The notes under the pieces are model-generated. The model was not told the origin of the DNA, made no database searches, and saw nothing but the letters and a program-made list of their open reading frames with translations. A stretch of 52,595 bases of DNA, taken from contig DATNDG010000173.1 of assembly GCA_035553515.1 (NCBI GenBank), forward strand, positions 1 through 52,595. Reading direction: 5' to 3'. Below, piece by piece: positions 25,128 to 32,568 of the stretch. This stretch comes from DAHUYF01 sp035553515 (lineage in GTDB: Bacteria; Pseudomonadota; Alphaproteobacteria; ATCC43930; CGMCC-115725). A program made the position numbers and the translations under genes. Numbering within the stretch: position 1 is the stretch's first letter; every line of letters begins with the position of its first letter.

Positions 25128-25865
25128 TCAATAGGTCGCGCGGCCGCCGGAGAGGTCGAAGACGCCGCCCGTACTGAAGGAGCATTCCTCGGAGGCGAGC
25201 CAAGCGATCATCGCGGCGATTTCCTCGACCCCGCCAAAGCGCCCCATCGGGATTTTCGACAGCATGTAATCGATATGCTGCTGCGTCATCTGCGCGAACA
25301 TCTCGGTCTTGACCGCAGCCGGGGTGATGCAATTGACGCAAATGCCGGTCTGCGCCAGCTCCTTGCCCAGCGACTTGGTGAGCGCGATGACGCCGGCCTT
25401 GGCCGCGGAGTAGGCGGAAGCGTTCGGATTGCCCTCCTTGCCGGCGATCGAGGCGATGTTGACGATGCGACCGTAATTCCGGCGCTGCATGCCCGGGACC
25501 ACGGCGCGGCAGCAGAGAAAGACGCCGGTGAGATCGATCTCGATCACCTTGCGCCAGGCCTCGGCCGGATATTGCGCGACGGTGGTGTTGGGGCCGGTGA
25601 TGCCGGCGCTGGCCACCAGGATCTCGACCGGGCCGAGGCGACGCTCGGTCTCGGCGAGGGCGGCGGCGATCGAGCTCTCGTCGGTGACGTCGACCCGACA
25701 GCCGATCGCGCCCTTGAGCCGGGCTGCCGCCGCTTCGGCACCGTCGATATCCCAGAGCGCGGCTTTGGCGCCGCCGGCGATCAGCCGCTCGGCCGCCGCA
25801 TAGCCGATGCCGCGCGCCCCGCCGGTGATGACGGCGACGCGGTTGCTGACGTCGATCTTATTCAT
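25128..25865 (-). CDS. SDR family oxidoreductase (FabG-like)
   Basis: The protein has 245 residues. Motifs are TGGARGIG (14-21), SAG in place of NNAG at 86-88, catalytic Ser139, Tyr152 and Lys156 (AYSAAKAG), and the C-terminal FDLSGGRATY. It resembles 3-oxoacyl-ACP reductases and sugar-acid dehydrogenases such as 2-keto-3-deoxy-L-fuconate dehydrogenase; nearness to kdgK and eda makes a sugar-acid role attractive but unproven. The ATG at 25863-25865 follows a GAGGGAG sequence on the minus strand. Confidence 0.87.
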   Translation of the reverse strand: MNKIDVSNRVAVITGGARGIGYAAAERLIAGGAKAALWDIDGAEAAAARLKGAIGCRVDVTDESSIAAALAETERRLGPVEILVASAGITGPNTTVAQYPAEAWRKVIEIDLTGVFLCCRAVVPGMQRRNYGRIVNIASIAGKEGNPNASAYSAAKAGVIALTKSLGKELAQTGICVNCITPAAVKTEMFAQMTQQHIDYMLSKIPMGRFGGVEEIAAMIAWLASEECSFSTGGVFDLSGGRATY

Positions 25866-25967
25866 GCTCGCTCCCTCGCTTGAGACCGGCCCGCTCGGTG
25901 CTGCGACGCGGCCGCCATGGCGGCACATTCGACAGGGCGTGACCGCCGCCGTCAATCTTGCATCGTT

Positions 25968-27026
25968 CTATTCCCGCTCCGCCAGGGTATCGGCGACATA
26001 GGCGCCCCGCCTGCCCATCGGCTTGCGCGGCGGGTCGGTGGTATCGCGCGCCGTCTGATGCTCCATCTCGGCGTTGAACTCGCCGCCGAGCAGCACGGCA
26101 TAGGCGCTGATCCAGAACCACATCAGCAGCACGACCACGGCGCCGAGCGAGCCATAGGTTTTGTTGTAGGTGGCGAAGCGGCCGACATAATACGAGAAGA
26201 GCGCCGAGCCGATGATCCAGACCAGGGTCGCCGCGGCGGCACCCCAGCTTACCCAGCTCCAACGCGGTTCGTTGCGCGAGGGCGCATAGCGATAGACCAC
26301 GGCAAGCCCGCCACCGTACAACGCCAACAGCAGCGGCCAGCGCACAATGCTCACCAGCTGCTTGCCGAAATAGCCGAGCGGCAGGAGGCGCAGCACGCCC
26401 GGAATGACCGCGATCAGCAGCAGCGAGAGGATGGCGAAGACGACACCGCCCGCGGTCATCAGCAGGGCGGTGCCGTAGAAGCGCAGGACGTTCCGCTTCT
26501 CGCGCTCGGCATAAACGACGTTCAGTGCCGACATCAGCGCGCTGGTGGCATAAGTGGCGCTCCACATGGCGAGCGCCAGGCTGATGACGAAGCCGATGCC
26601 GAGCGTCGAAGAGCTGGCCTGCACGATGGCGGTGAGCTGCTGGGCGATCAGATGCTGCGCTTCCGGCGGGATCATCCCTTCGACCGATTGCACCTGCGCC
26701 TGCACCTCGGCCGGATCAAAGGCGAGCCCATAAAGCGCAACCAGCGCGGTGAAGCCCGGCGCCAGCGACAGCAAAGTGTAGAAGGCCACGCCGGCGGCCA
26801 TCAGCGAGATGTTGTCGCGGCCGATATCGGTGAAGATCCGCCAGCCGATATCGCGCCACCCAGCGGCGGTGATCTGTTGCGGTTCCTCCGCCAGCCGACC
26901 ATGCGCGCCGTTCCCGGCGCGCGCCACCGCGCTCCGTCGCCGGCGACGACGATCGGCCGCCGAGGCATAAAGCGCCATCCCGGCGGCAATAGCGATCCCG
27001 AGCAGCGGACGGCGATCCATGGCCAT
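25968..27026 (-). CDS. YihY/virulence factor BrkB family membrane protein
   Basis: The protein has about 352 residues. Six hydrophobic segments follow a short basic region. Family motifs include DNISLMAAGVAFYTLLSLAP, LIAQQLTAIVQ, ALMSALNVVYAERE (commonly ...LN.iy...E.R) and the last helix YGSLGAVVVLLMWFWISAYAVLLGGEFNAE. The family was once called RNase BN; that activity belongs to another protein, and the true role is unknown. The start is taken at 27026 (ATG, with a second ATG two codons on); the frame stays open to 27275 but that extension is unconserved. Confidence 0.88.
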   Translation of the reverse strand: MAMDRRPLLGIAIAAGMALYASAADRRRRRRSAVARAGNGAHGRLAEEPQQITAAGWRDIGWRIFTDIGRDNISLMAAGVAFYTLLSLAPGFTALVALYGLAFDPAEVQAQVQSVEGMIPPEAQHLIAQQLTAIVQASSSTLGIGFVISLALAMWSATYATSALMSALNVVYAEREKRNVLRFYGTALLMTAGGVVFAILSLLLIAVIPGVLRLLPLGYFGKQLVSIVRWPLLLALYGGGLAVVYRYAPSRNEPRWSWVSWGAAAATLVWIIGSALFSYYVGRFATYNKTYGSLGAVVVLLMWFWISAYAVLLGGEFNAEMEHQTARDTTDPPRKPMGRRGAYVADTLAERE

Positions 27027-27193
27027 GATTGGCGCCCCAGGCCGCAAACGCTGCGGCGCTCGCAGCATCCCGGCAAAGCCTATGGCTGCCTTGATCGTGA
27101 GCGGCTCGCGCGCGGGTGGAACCCTCCCGGCGCGGCCGGCGTTGATCGCCAATGCCACGGTCAAGCCGTCCATCATAACGAGGAGAGCGCGCC

Positions 27194-27403
27194 ATGCGTG
27201 CAAGCGACGGGACCCTTCGCCTGGGAACGCCGAGTCCGACACTGCTGCGGCTCGAAGGCCGGCAGACGGCGGCATGGAGGCCGCGCAAGATCCAGCGGAC
27301 CTCCTGGTTCAGCCGGATCCTGCGCCGGCGGCAGCCGACTACCTACGAGCGCTGCCTCGCGATCCACATCCACTACGCCGGGCCGCGCAGCGCTCTCTCT
27401 TAG
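27194..27403 (+). CDS. Small basic hypothetical protein (69 residues)
   Basis: ATG at 27194 has GAGGAG seven bases upstream. The protein is rich in Arg and ends in TTYERCLAIHIHYAGPRSALS, a pattern I recall from short unannotated proteins of Alphaproteobacteria. No membrane segment is seen. It is divergent from the yihY gene and its stop overlaps the tail of the convergent gene by four bases. Function unknown. Confidence 0.45.
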   Translation: MRASDGTLRLGTPSPTLLRLEGRQTAAWRPRKIQRTSWFSRILRRRQPTTYERCLAIHIHYAGPRSALS

Positions 27404-28038
27404 GCCGGCATCATCTCCGCGACCGCGCGAAGCCGAAGCGTCGGGCGGCCGTCGGCGGTGAGAAATCCGCCGCTGCCGAGCGCTGCCAGGATCGATCGAA
27501 AATGCGCGACGGTGCCGGGCCTTTCGGCGCCTTCGAGCCAATTCTGATCGAGAAATGACGCAAGGGCAGGGTGGCCGAACTCGGCTTCCCACAAGATGCC
27601 GAGCAGCGATGCCATCGCTTCCTCGCGCTCGACGGCGAGGCCGAAGAGACAGGCGGCCGCAGCTGCGGCCGCGCGGTTGCCGGTCTCCGGGCCAGGCCCG
27701 AGACCGAAATCGATGCAGCTGCGCCGTTCAGGCGCGGCGAGCTGGAAATGCGCGAGCTCGTGCAGCAGCACATAGGCTTCCGTGTCGCCGCGCAACGCGG
27801 TGCCGTTCCAACTGAAGTCGAGCTGCGGTCGTCCGGCACGGACCGGAATGCTGAGCCGCCGGGCAAGTGTGAGCGCGTCGGCGTGATGCGTCGCCGCCCG
27901 CGGGCCGGTCGCACGCTCGGCATCGGCCGGCCGGGCGATGCGACGGAAGATCGCCTTCTCCGGCCCGTCGCCAAGCTCGTCGGCGAAGCGCGCGAGCACC
28001 GCCGGCAGGCAGTCGGGCGTGATCGGCGTGAGCATCAT
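27400..28038 (-). CDS. Hypothetical protein with HELAHF zincin-like motif
   Basis: The protein has 212 residues. The only strong motif is LLHELAHFQLAAPERRSCIDFG at about residues 93-114, written here as key residues H-E-x-x-H followed about ten residues later by a conserved-looking ERR...DFG. This local pattern is close to what I remember of EF-P hydroxylase EpmC (HEIAHW...RR...DFG), but the rest does not obviously match, so I leave it unnamed. A zinc- or iron-binding enzyme is likely. Its start is the ATG at 28038, with another ATG one codon later. Confidence 0.65.
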   Translation of the reverse strand: MMLTPITPDCLPAVLARFADELGDGPEKAIFRRIARPADAERATGPRAATHHADALTLARRLSIPVRAGRPQLDFSWNGTALRGDTEAYVLLHELAHFQLAAPERRSCIDFGLGPGPETGNRAAAAAAACLFGLAVEREEAMASLLGILWEAEFGHPALASFLDQNWLEGAERPGTVAHFRSILAALGSGGFLTADGRPTLRLRAVAEMMPA

Positions 28039-28267
28039 GGCGCGTTCACGAAACCGTTCTGAGAGTGGGCCAAGCGGCAGCGACCATAGGAAAAGTTCCG
28101 CTCAAATTCAAAAAGATAGGGGTTGCAGCCCTACCGGCTGCGCCGCAGGCTCGGGACCTCCCCACCGTCTTCTGGCGCCGATCGCCTGCCGGCCGATGCC
28201 GCCCGGAGCGCGCGGGATGACTCAGGGTCCCCGGCCGCGCCCGCCGCGGCCCTTGGCAGGAGGTGGC

Positions 28268-28474
28268 ATGGCAGTCGGCACCGTGAAATGGTTCAACTCG
28301 ACCAAAGGATATGGGTTTATTCGCCCGGAAGACGGCGGTGCGGACGTCTTCGTGCATGTGACGGCGGTGCAGCGCGCCGGGCTGGCATCGCTGATCGAAG
28401 GGCAGCGGATCACCTATGAGGTGGTGCGCGATCGCGGCAAGCTCTCGGCCGCCAATCTCAGCATGGCGCGGTGA
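28268..28474 (+). CDS. Cold-shock domain protein
   Basis: The protein has 68 residues, one CSD. RNP1 is KGYGFIRPE and RNP2 is VFVHVTAV; the start MAVGTVKWFNSTKGYG is classic. It binds single-stranded RNA and DNA. AGGAGGTGGC precedes the ATG at 28268. The 229-nt leader (28039-28267) contains a small hairpin (GCAGCC-CTACC-GGCTGC at about 28124-28140) and could be a structured 5' leader as in other csp genes. Confidence 0.96.
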   Translation: MAVGTVKWFNSTKGYGFIRPEDGGADVFVHVTAVQRAGLASLIEGQRITYEVVRDRGKLSAANLSMAR

Positions 28475-28494
28475 CCGCAAGCGGAGCGGCGCCG

Positions 28495-28567
28495 AATGCA
28501 GGCGTATGACGTAATGCAGGCGTATGACGTTGAGCAGCCTTGGGAGTCCGAGCAGCCTTGAGAAAAG
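28495..28567 (+). repeat. 18-bp tandem repeats before the response-regulator gene
   Basis: AATGCAGGCGTATGACGT occurs twice in tandem (28495-28512 and 28513-28530). It is followed by GAGCAGCCTTG at 28532-28542 and again at 28550-28560, also spaced 18 bp. So two different words repeat with the same 18-bp period in the 141-nt gap. They may be slippage products or binding sites; the period is not a helical multiple. Confidence 0.8.
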
Positions 28568-28615
28568 TGAGTAGCTTCCGGGAAGCACAATGGCCTGGTC
28601 CGGTGTTCAACGGGC

Positions 28616-28978
28616 ATGACAAGGCAATACGTTATCCTGCTCGTCGAGGACGAAGCATCGGTGCGAAATTTCGCGCAAGAGTTGCTTGCCGGCGCAGGCT
28701 TCACGGTTCTGACCGCGAGCGACGCTTATGAGGCGATTCGCGTGCTGGCCGAGCGGCATGTCGATCTGCTGTTCACCGAAATCGTGATGCCCGGTGCCGA
28801 CGGCTTCGATCTCGCAGCGCAGGCAAAGCTCATCCGCCCCAACCTGAAGGTGCTTTACTGCACCGGATTCGCGGAAAAGGCGCGCGGCCGCTTCGGTCCC
28901 CGCTACGGCAAGCTCTTGGAGAAGCCGATTCGCGCCGACGTGCTGACGGCCGAGGTCAGGAACGCGCTCGCCGCCTGA
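28616..28978 (+). CDS. Single-domain response regulator with Glu at the phosphoacceptor site
   Basis: The protein has 120 residues, one receiver domain and no output domain. The acidic pocket (Glu11, Asp12, Glu13 in LLVEDEAS), the Thr switch (CTGFAE) and the Lys in LLEKPI are present. However, the acceptor position in LLFTEIVMPG is Glu55 (GAA at 28778-28780), where normal receivers have Asp. Compare LLFTDVVMPG in the hybrid kinase at 42448. It may act as a constitutively active or phosphorylation-independent partner. Its 3' end overlaps the convergent SPOR gene by 76 bp. Confidence 0.9.
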   Translation: MTRQYVILLVEDEASVRNFAQELLAGAGFTVLTASDAYEAIRVLAERHVDLLFTEIVMPGADGFDLAAQAKLIRPNLKVLYCTGFAEKARGRFGPRYGKLLEKPIRADVLTAEVRNALAA

Positions 28979-29994
28979 GCGGCTCCCAGTGGGCGCGGCG
29001 GCGCGCGGACGGCGGGCCGATGGGCTGCGACGTGCCGCGTCTCGCCGATGAGCGCCGCAGCTCTCGCGGCAGTTCGGCCCTGCGCCGCCAGCGCGACCGC
29101 TTCGGCATGCGAGGCCAGGGGCAGCGATCGGACAAGATAGAAGCGTCTTCCGGCCTTTCCCTTGGCGAAGGTGAGGCGCGAGGCGACGCCGGCGCGACTC
29201 AGGTGACGCTTCAGCCGCTCGGCCGGCGCGGCCCGCTGGAAGGCGCCGAATTGGACCCAGTAGCGTCGCCCCGGAGCATCCGCTGCTGGATTGCCGCGAT
29301 GGACGAGCGGTGCGATGCCGAGTGCCGATCCCGCCTGCACCGCGGCCTCGCGTGCGGCCCGAAACCCAGGTAGCGGCGCCGAGCGGACACGGAGGAGCTT
29401 GCGGCCGCCGACGCCGTGCGTCGTCACGACCAGCGCGCGGATCCCGTCTCGGGCGAGCGTCTGCTGCAGTCGTCGCGCATAGCTTGCGCCGACATAGACG
29501 CCATACTCGACCCAATATTGGGGCTGCGACGTGCGAAGCTCGTTATGCGGCTGCAGTGACGGTGCGGAAAGGGCGGCGGCCCTTGGCGCCGGGGCCGGCG
29601 TTACGGCGGTGGTGCGCGGCGGTACGGCCATCGCAGCCGCGGGTCCGGCCGTCGGCTCGAGGGCCGCAAGCGCGGCGGCCGATGCTGCGGGGGCAGCCGA
29701 GGACGCTGCAGGAGCGGCCGACGGCGCCGCGGAAGGAGCGGGAATAGGCCGGCTCGGGACGGCGGCTTCGGCCGCGACGGGGTCGTGGAATGACAGCGAG
29801 GGCAGCGCTGCAACCGGCGCGGGCGCAACCCGCGAAGCGCGCGCCGGGCCGCGCTCGAGATAGACAGCGGTGCCGATACCAAAGGCGGTGACGGCTAACG
29901 CGAAAGTGAGAAGCGAGCTACCGAGGAAGCGAGACCAGGCGGATTTCTTCCTGGTAAAAATCCGCGAATTCGGCGGTAAGCTGCGCCGCGACAT
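28903..29994 (-). CDS. Twin SPOR-domain membrane protein
   Basis: The protein has about 363 residues. A basic cytosolic N-terminus is followed by one membrane helix (LGSSLLTFALAVTAFGIGTAVYL), then a long Ala/Pro/Ser linker of about 100 residues. Two SPOR-like repeats follow: QYWVEYGVYVGASYARRLQ... and RYWVQFGAFQRAAPAERLK.... SPOR domains bind denuded peptidoglycan glycans at the septum, so a cell-division or envelope role is likely. ATG at 29994, preceded by GGGGGG, is preferred over the ATG at 30027. The last about 25 codons overlap the convergent response-regulator gene. Confidence 0.82.
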   Translation of the reverse strand: MSRRSLPPNSRIFTRKKSAWSRFLGSSLLTFALAVTAFGIGTAVYLERGPARASRVAPAPVAALPSLSFHDPVAAEAAVPSRPIPAPSAAPSAAPAASSAAPAASAAALAALEPTAGPAAAMAVPPRTTAVTPAPAPRAAALSAPSLQPHNELRTSQPQYWVEYGVYVGASYARRLQQTLARDGIRALVVTTHGVGGRKLLRVRSAPLPGFRAAREAAVQAGSALGIAPLVHRGNPAADAPGRRYWVQFGAFQRAAPAERLKRHLSRAGVASRLTFAKGKAGRRFYLVRSLPLASHAEAVALAAQGRTAARAAALIGETRHVAAHRPAVRAPPRPLGAAQAASAFLTSAVSTSARIGFSKSLP

Positions 29995-30130
29995 TTTCCC
30001 CCCGGATGCGGCGCCGCGTGATCGCATGTCAACCGCGTCGAAAGCATAGCACGCATCACGCGAATGTCACGGTGCGCGGCGCGCTTTTGCGGCAAAATAA
30101 ATCCACAGGCGGCTCGCGCCGCCGGCTTAC

Positions 30131-30146
30131 CATTTGACACCAAATG
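30131..30146. promoter_or_regulatory. Operator-like inverted repeat CATTTG-ACAC-CAAATG
   Basis: This perfect 6-4-6 inverted repeat lies in the divergent gap between the SPOR gene and the small ORF at 30207. It contains TTGACA, which could serve as a -35 box for the plus-strand gene. It may be an operator for a dimeric regulator. Supported by symmetry and position only. Confidence 0.35.
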
Positions 30147-30206
30147 TTACGGATAGGGCGGGCCGCCACAGGGTTTATGGCAGTGTCCGAGACGAGGAGG
30201 GCGGGA

Positions 30207-30383
30207 ATGAGCAGCACGACCCGACAGCAGCCGAGCCGCGTGACGGCAATCTTCGAGGATGCCGCGCTCGCCTTCAACCTGCGGCGCGACGCCACGCTCG
30301 AGGAATTGGCCGAGGAGCTGGGAGCACTGGGCGAGCGGTATGGCGGACCGCCGCTCTATGTCGACGTCAAGTTGCCCGGCTAA
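30207..30383 (+). CDS. Small hypothetical protein (58 residues)
   Basis: The protein reads ...VTAIFEDAALAFNLRRDATLEELAEELGALGERYGG..., a pattern I recall from short uncharacterised Alphaproteobacterial proteins (a hydrophobic strand, then TLEELA helix, then a strand VDVKL). AGGAGGGCGGGA just before ATG 30207 fixes the start; an in-frame ATG at 30144 is less likely. Function unknown. Confidence 0.6.
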   Translation: MSSTTRQQPSRVTAIFEDAALAFNLRRDATLEELAEELGALGERYGGPPLYVDVKLPG

Positions 30384-30555
30384 GCCCCAAAGCAAGAAAG
30401 GCCTTTTCCTTCTTCCCGCGATGGCCGCTGCCGGCATTTCAGCATGCCAGACTGCGCGGGCACGGGTGTTGCGGCGCGCGCCTCCTTGGGGCACAGTACG
30501 CCGCCGTGTCGGCTGACGGGCGGTGAAGCCCGAGCCCCGCAGGCGGGGAGGCGCC

Positions 30556-30729
30556 ATGAGTGCCGCATCATCGACCACCACAGAGCGCAGGCGCGTCGAG
30601 CGGTTCCGTACGCTGGCGCAGCGCTGTCGCGACTTGTCCGAACAGACGGCCATTCCCGAGCTGACGCGCGAGCTCGTCAGCATCGCGGAAGCACTCGAGG
30701 CCGAAGCCGAACTCGTCGACGGGCAATAA
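30556..30729 (+). CDS. Small helical protein (57 residues) of the dispersed family
   Basis: The core ...RRRVERFRTLAQRCRDLSEQTAIPELTRELVSIAEALEAEAELVDGQ should form two amphipathic helices with a short loop. Similar layouts occur at 47257, 47837 and 52205. GGGGAGGCGCC precedes the ATG at 30556. It lies 51 nt upstream of korC on the same strand and might be cotranscribed. Function unknown. Confidence 0.65.
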   Translation: MSAASSTTTERRRVERFRTLAQRCRDLSEQTAIPELTRELVSIAEALEAEAELVDGQ

Positions 30730-30780
30730 CGGTCGCCTGCCTGGCGCGCCGCAGCGGCGGCGCCATGGAGGAGGAGCGCA

Positions 30781-32568
30781 TTGGATCCCACCGATATACG
30801 CGTACCGGACTATTTCCATAAGGTGGTGGATTGTCAGTGGGCGTGTCCCTCGCATACCCCGGTTCCCGAATACATCCGATTGATCGCCGACGGGCGCTAC
30901 ACCGACGCCTACATGGTCAATTGGAAGTCCAACGTTTTCCCCGGGATTCTCGGCCGCACCTGTGACCGGCCCTGCGAGCCGGCATGCCGGCGCGGCCGCG
31001 TCGAGAAAGAGCCGGTGGCGATCTGTCGGCTGAAGCGGGTCGCCGCCGACAACAAGCAGGATGTGAAGCGGCTGCTGCCGCGCGCGCCGACGCAGAAGAA
31101 CGGCAAGCGCGTCGCTTTGATCGGCGCCGGGCCGGCCTCGCTCACCGTGGCGCGCGACCTGATGCCGCTCGGCTATCACTGCGTGCTCTACGATGGCGAC
31201 AAGCAGGCCGGCGGCATGATCCGCAGCCAGATTCCGAAATTCCGCCTGCCCGAATCGGTGATCGACGAAGAGGTCGGCTACATCCTCGACATGGGCGTCG
31301 AGCTTCGCTTGGGCCGACGCGTCGACAGCCTGAAGGCGCTGCTCGCCGAGGGGTACGACGCGGTCTTCGTCGGCACCGGCGCGCCGCGCGGTCGCGATCT
31401 CGACATTCCGGGGCGCAAGGAGGCCGCGGCCAACATCCATATCGGTATCGACTGGCTGAGCAGCGTCTCCTTTGGCCATATCGACCGGATCGGGCGCTGC
31501 GTCATCGTGCTGGGTGGCGGCAACACGGCGATGGATTGCTGCCGCTCGTCGAAGCGTCTGGGCGGCGAGCAGGTCACCGTCGTCGTGCGCAGCGGCTTCG
31601 AGGAGATGAAGGCGTCGCCCTGGGAGAAAGAGGACGCGATGCATGAGGGCATCCCGATCCTCAATTACCTCGTGCCGAAGGAGTTCAAGCACCGCGACGG
31701 CCGCTTGACCGGCATGGTGTTCGAGAAGGTGGCCGCGAAATACGACGAGAAGGGCCGCCGCAGTCTGGTGTCGACCGGCGAGTCCGATGTCGAAATGGAA
31801 TGCGACGACGTGCTGGTCGCCGTCGGTCAGGAGAACGCCTTCCCCTGGATCGAGCGCGATATCGGCCTCGAATTCGACCGGTGGGGCATGCCGAAGGTCG
31901 ACCCCAGGACGATGCAGTCGACCATCCCGCATGTCCTATTCGGCGGTGATGCCGCCTTCGGCCCGAAGAACATCATCTGGGCCGTAGCGCACGGCCACGA
32001 GGCCGCGGTGTCGATCGACAAGCTGCTGAACGGCGAGAAGGTGAGCGACCGACCGCCGCCGCAGGTCAACCTCGTGAGCCAGAAGATGGGCATCCACGAG
32101 TGGAGCTACGACAACGACGTCTCGCTCGATCAGCGCTACAAGGTGCCGCACGCCGAGCAATCGATCGCGCTCAAGAACATCAAGGTCGAGGTCGAGCTCG
32201 GATTCGACCGCAAGCAAGGCCTGCTCGAGGCCGAGCGTTGTCTCAATTGCGATGTGCAGACGGTGTTCGCTGCGCCGCTCTGCATCGAATGCGACGCTTG
32301 CGTCGACATCTGTCCAATGGACTGCATCACCTTCACCGAGAACGGCGAGGAGGGCGATCTGCGCCAGCGACTCAAGGTGCGGGCGCAGAACCCGTCGCAA
32401 GACATCTACGTGTCGAGCGCGCTGAAGACCGGGCGGATCATGGCCAAAGACGAAGACATGTGCCTTCATTGCGGGCTCTGCGCCGAGCGTTGCCCGACCG
32501 GAGCCTGGGACATGCAGAAGTTCCTTCTCGAGATGACACAGGCGGGCGCGGGATGTCGAAGCCGATAA
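30781..32568 (+). CDS. korC: FAD/NAD(P)-binding Fe-S subunit of 2-oxoacid oxidoreductase (KorC / GltD-like, with ferredoxin domain)
   Basis: The protein has 595 residues. The N-terminal [4Fe-4S] adrenodoxin-reductase-type region has Cys pairs in CQWACPSH and RTCDRPCEPACRRG. FAD binding VALIGAGPAS is at about 116 and the NAD(P) motif VIVLGGGNTAMD at about 241. A C-terminal two-cluster ferredoxin has CIECDACVDICPMDC (about 500-515) and CLHCGLCAERCPTG (about 561-574). It matches what I remember of KorC of the Thauera aromatica 2-oxoglutarate oxidoreductase, which passes electrons between the KorAB core and NADP/ferredoxin. The TTG at 30781 follows GGAGGAGGA. It overlaps korA by 16 nt. Confidence 0.85.
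   Translation: MDPTDIRVPDYFHKVVDCQWACPSHTPVPEYIRLIADGRYTDAYMVNWKSNVFPGILGRTCDRPCEPACRRGRVEKEPVAICRLKRVAADNKQDVKRLLPRAPTQKNGKRVALIGAGPASLTVARDLMPLGYHCVLYDGDKQAGGMIRSQIPKFRLPESVIDEEVGYILDMGVELRLGRRVDSLKALLAEGYDAVFVGTGAPRGRDLDIPGRKEAAANIHIGIDWLSSVSFGHIDRIGRCVIVLGGGNTAMDCCRSSKRLGGEQVTVVVRSGFEEMKASPWEKEDAMHEGIPILNYLVPKEFKHRDGRLTGMVFEKVAAKYDEKGRRSLVSTGESDVEMECDDVLVAVGQENAFPWIERDIGLEFDRWGMPKVDPRTMQSTIPHVLFGGDAAFGPKNIIWAVAHGHEAAVSIDKLLNGEKVSDRPPPQVNLVSQKMGIHEWSYDNDVSLDQRYKVPHAEQSIALKNIKVEVELGFDRKQGLLEAERCLNCDVQTVFAAPLCIECDACVDICPMDCITFTENGEEGDLRQRLKVRAQNPSQDIYVSSALKTGRIMAKDEDMCLHCGLCAERCPTGAWDMQKFLLEMTQAGAGCRSR

Noticed and set aside
28039..28267. Classical riboswitch upstream of the cold-shock gene
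   Set aside because: Only one short hairpin is visible; no known riboswitch consensus is recognisable by eye.
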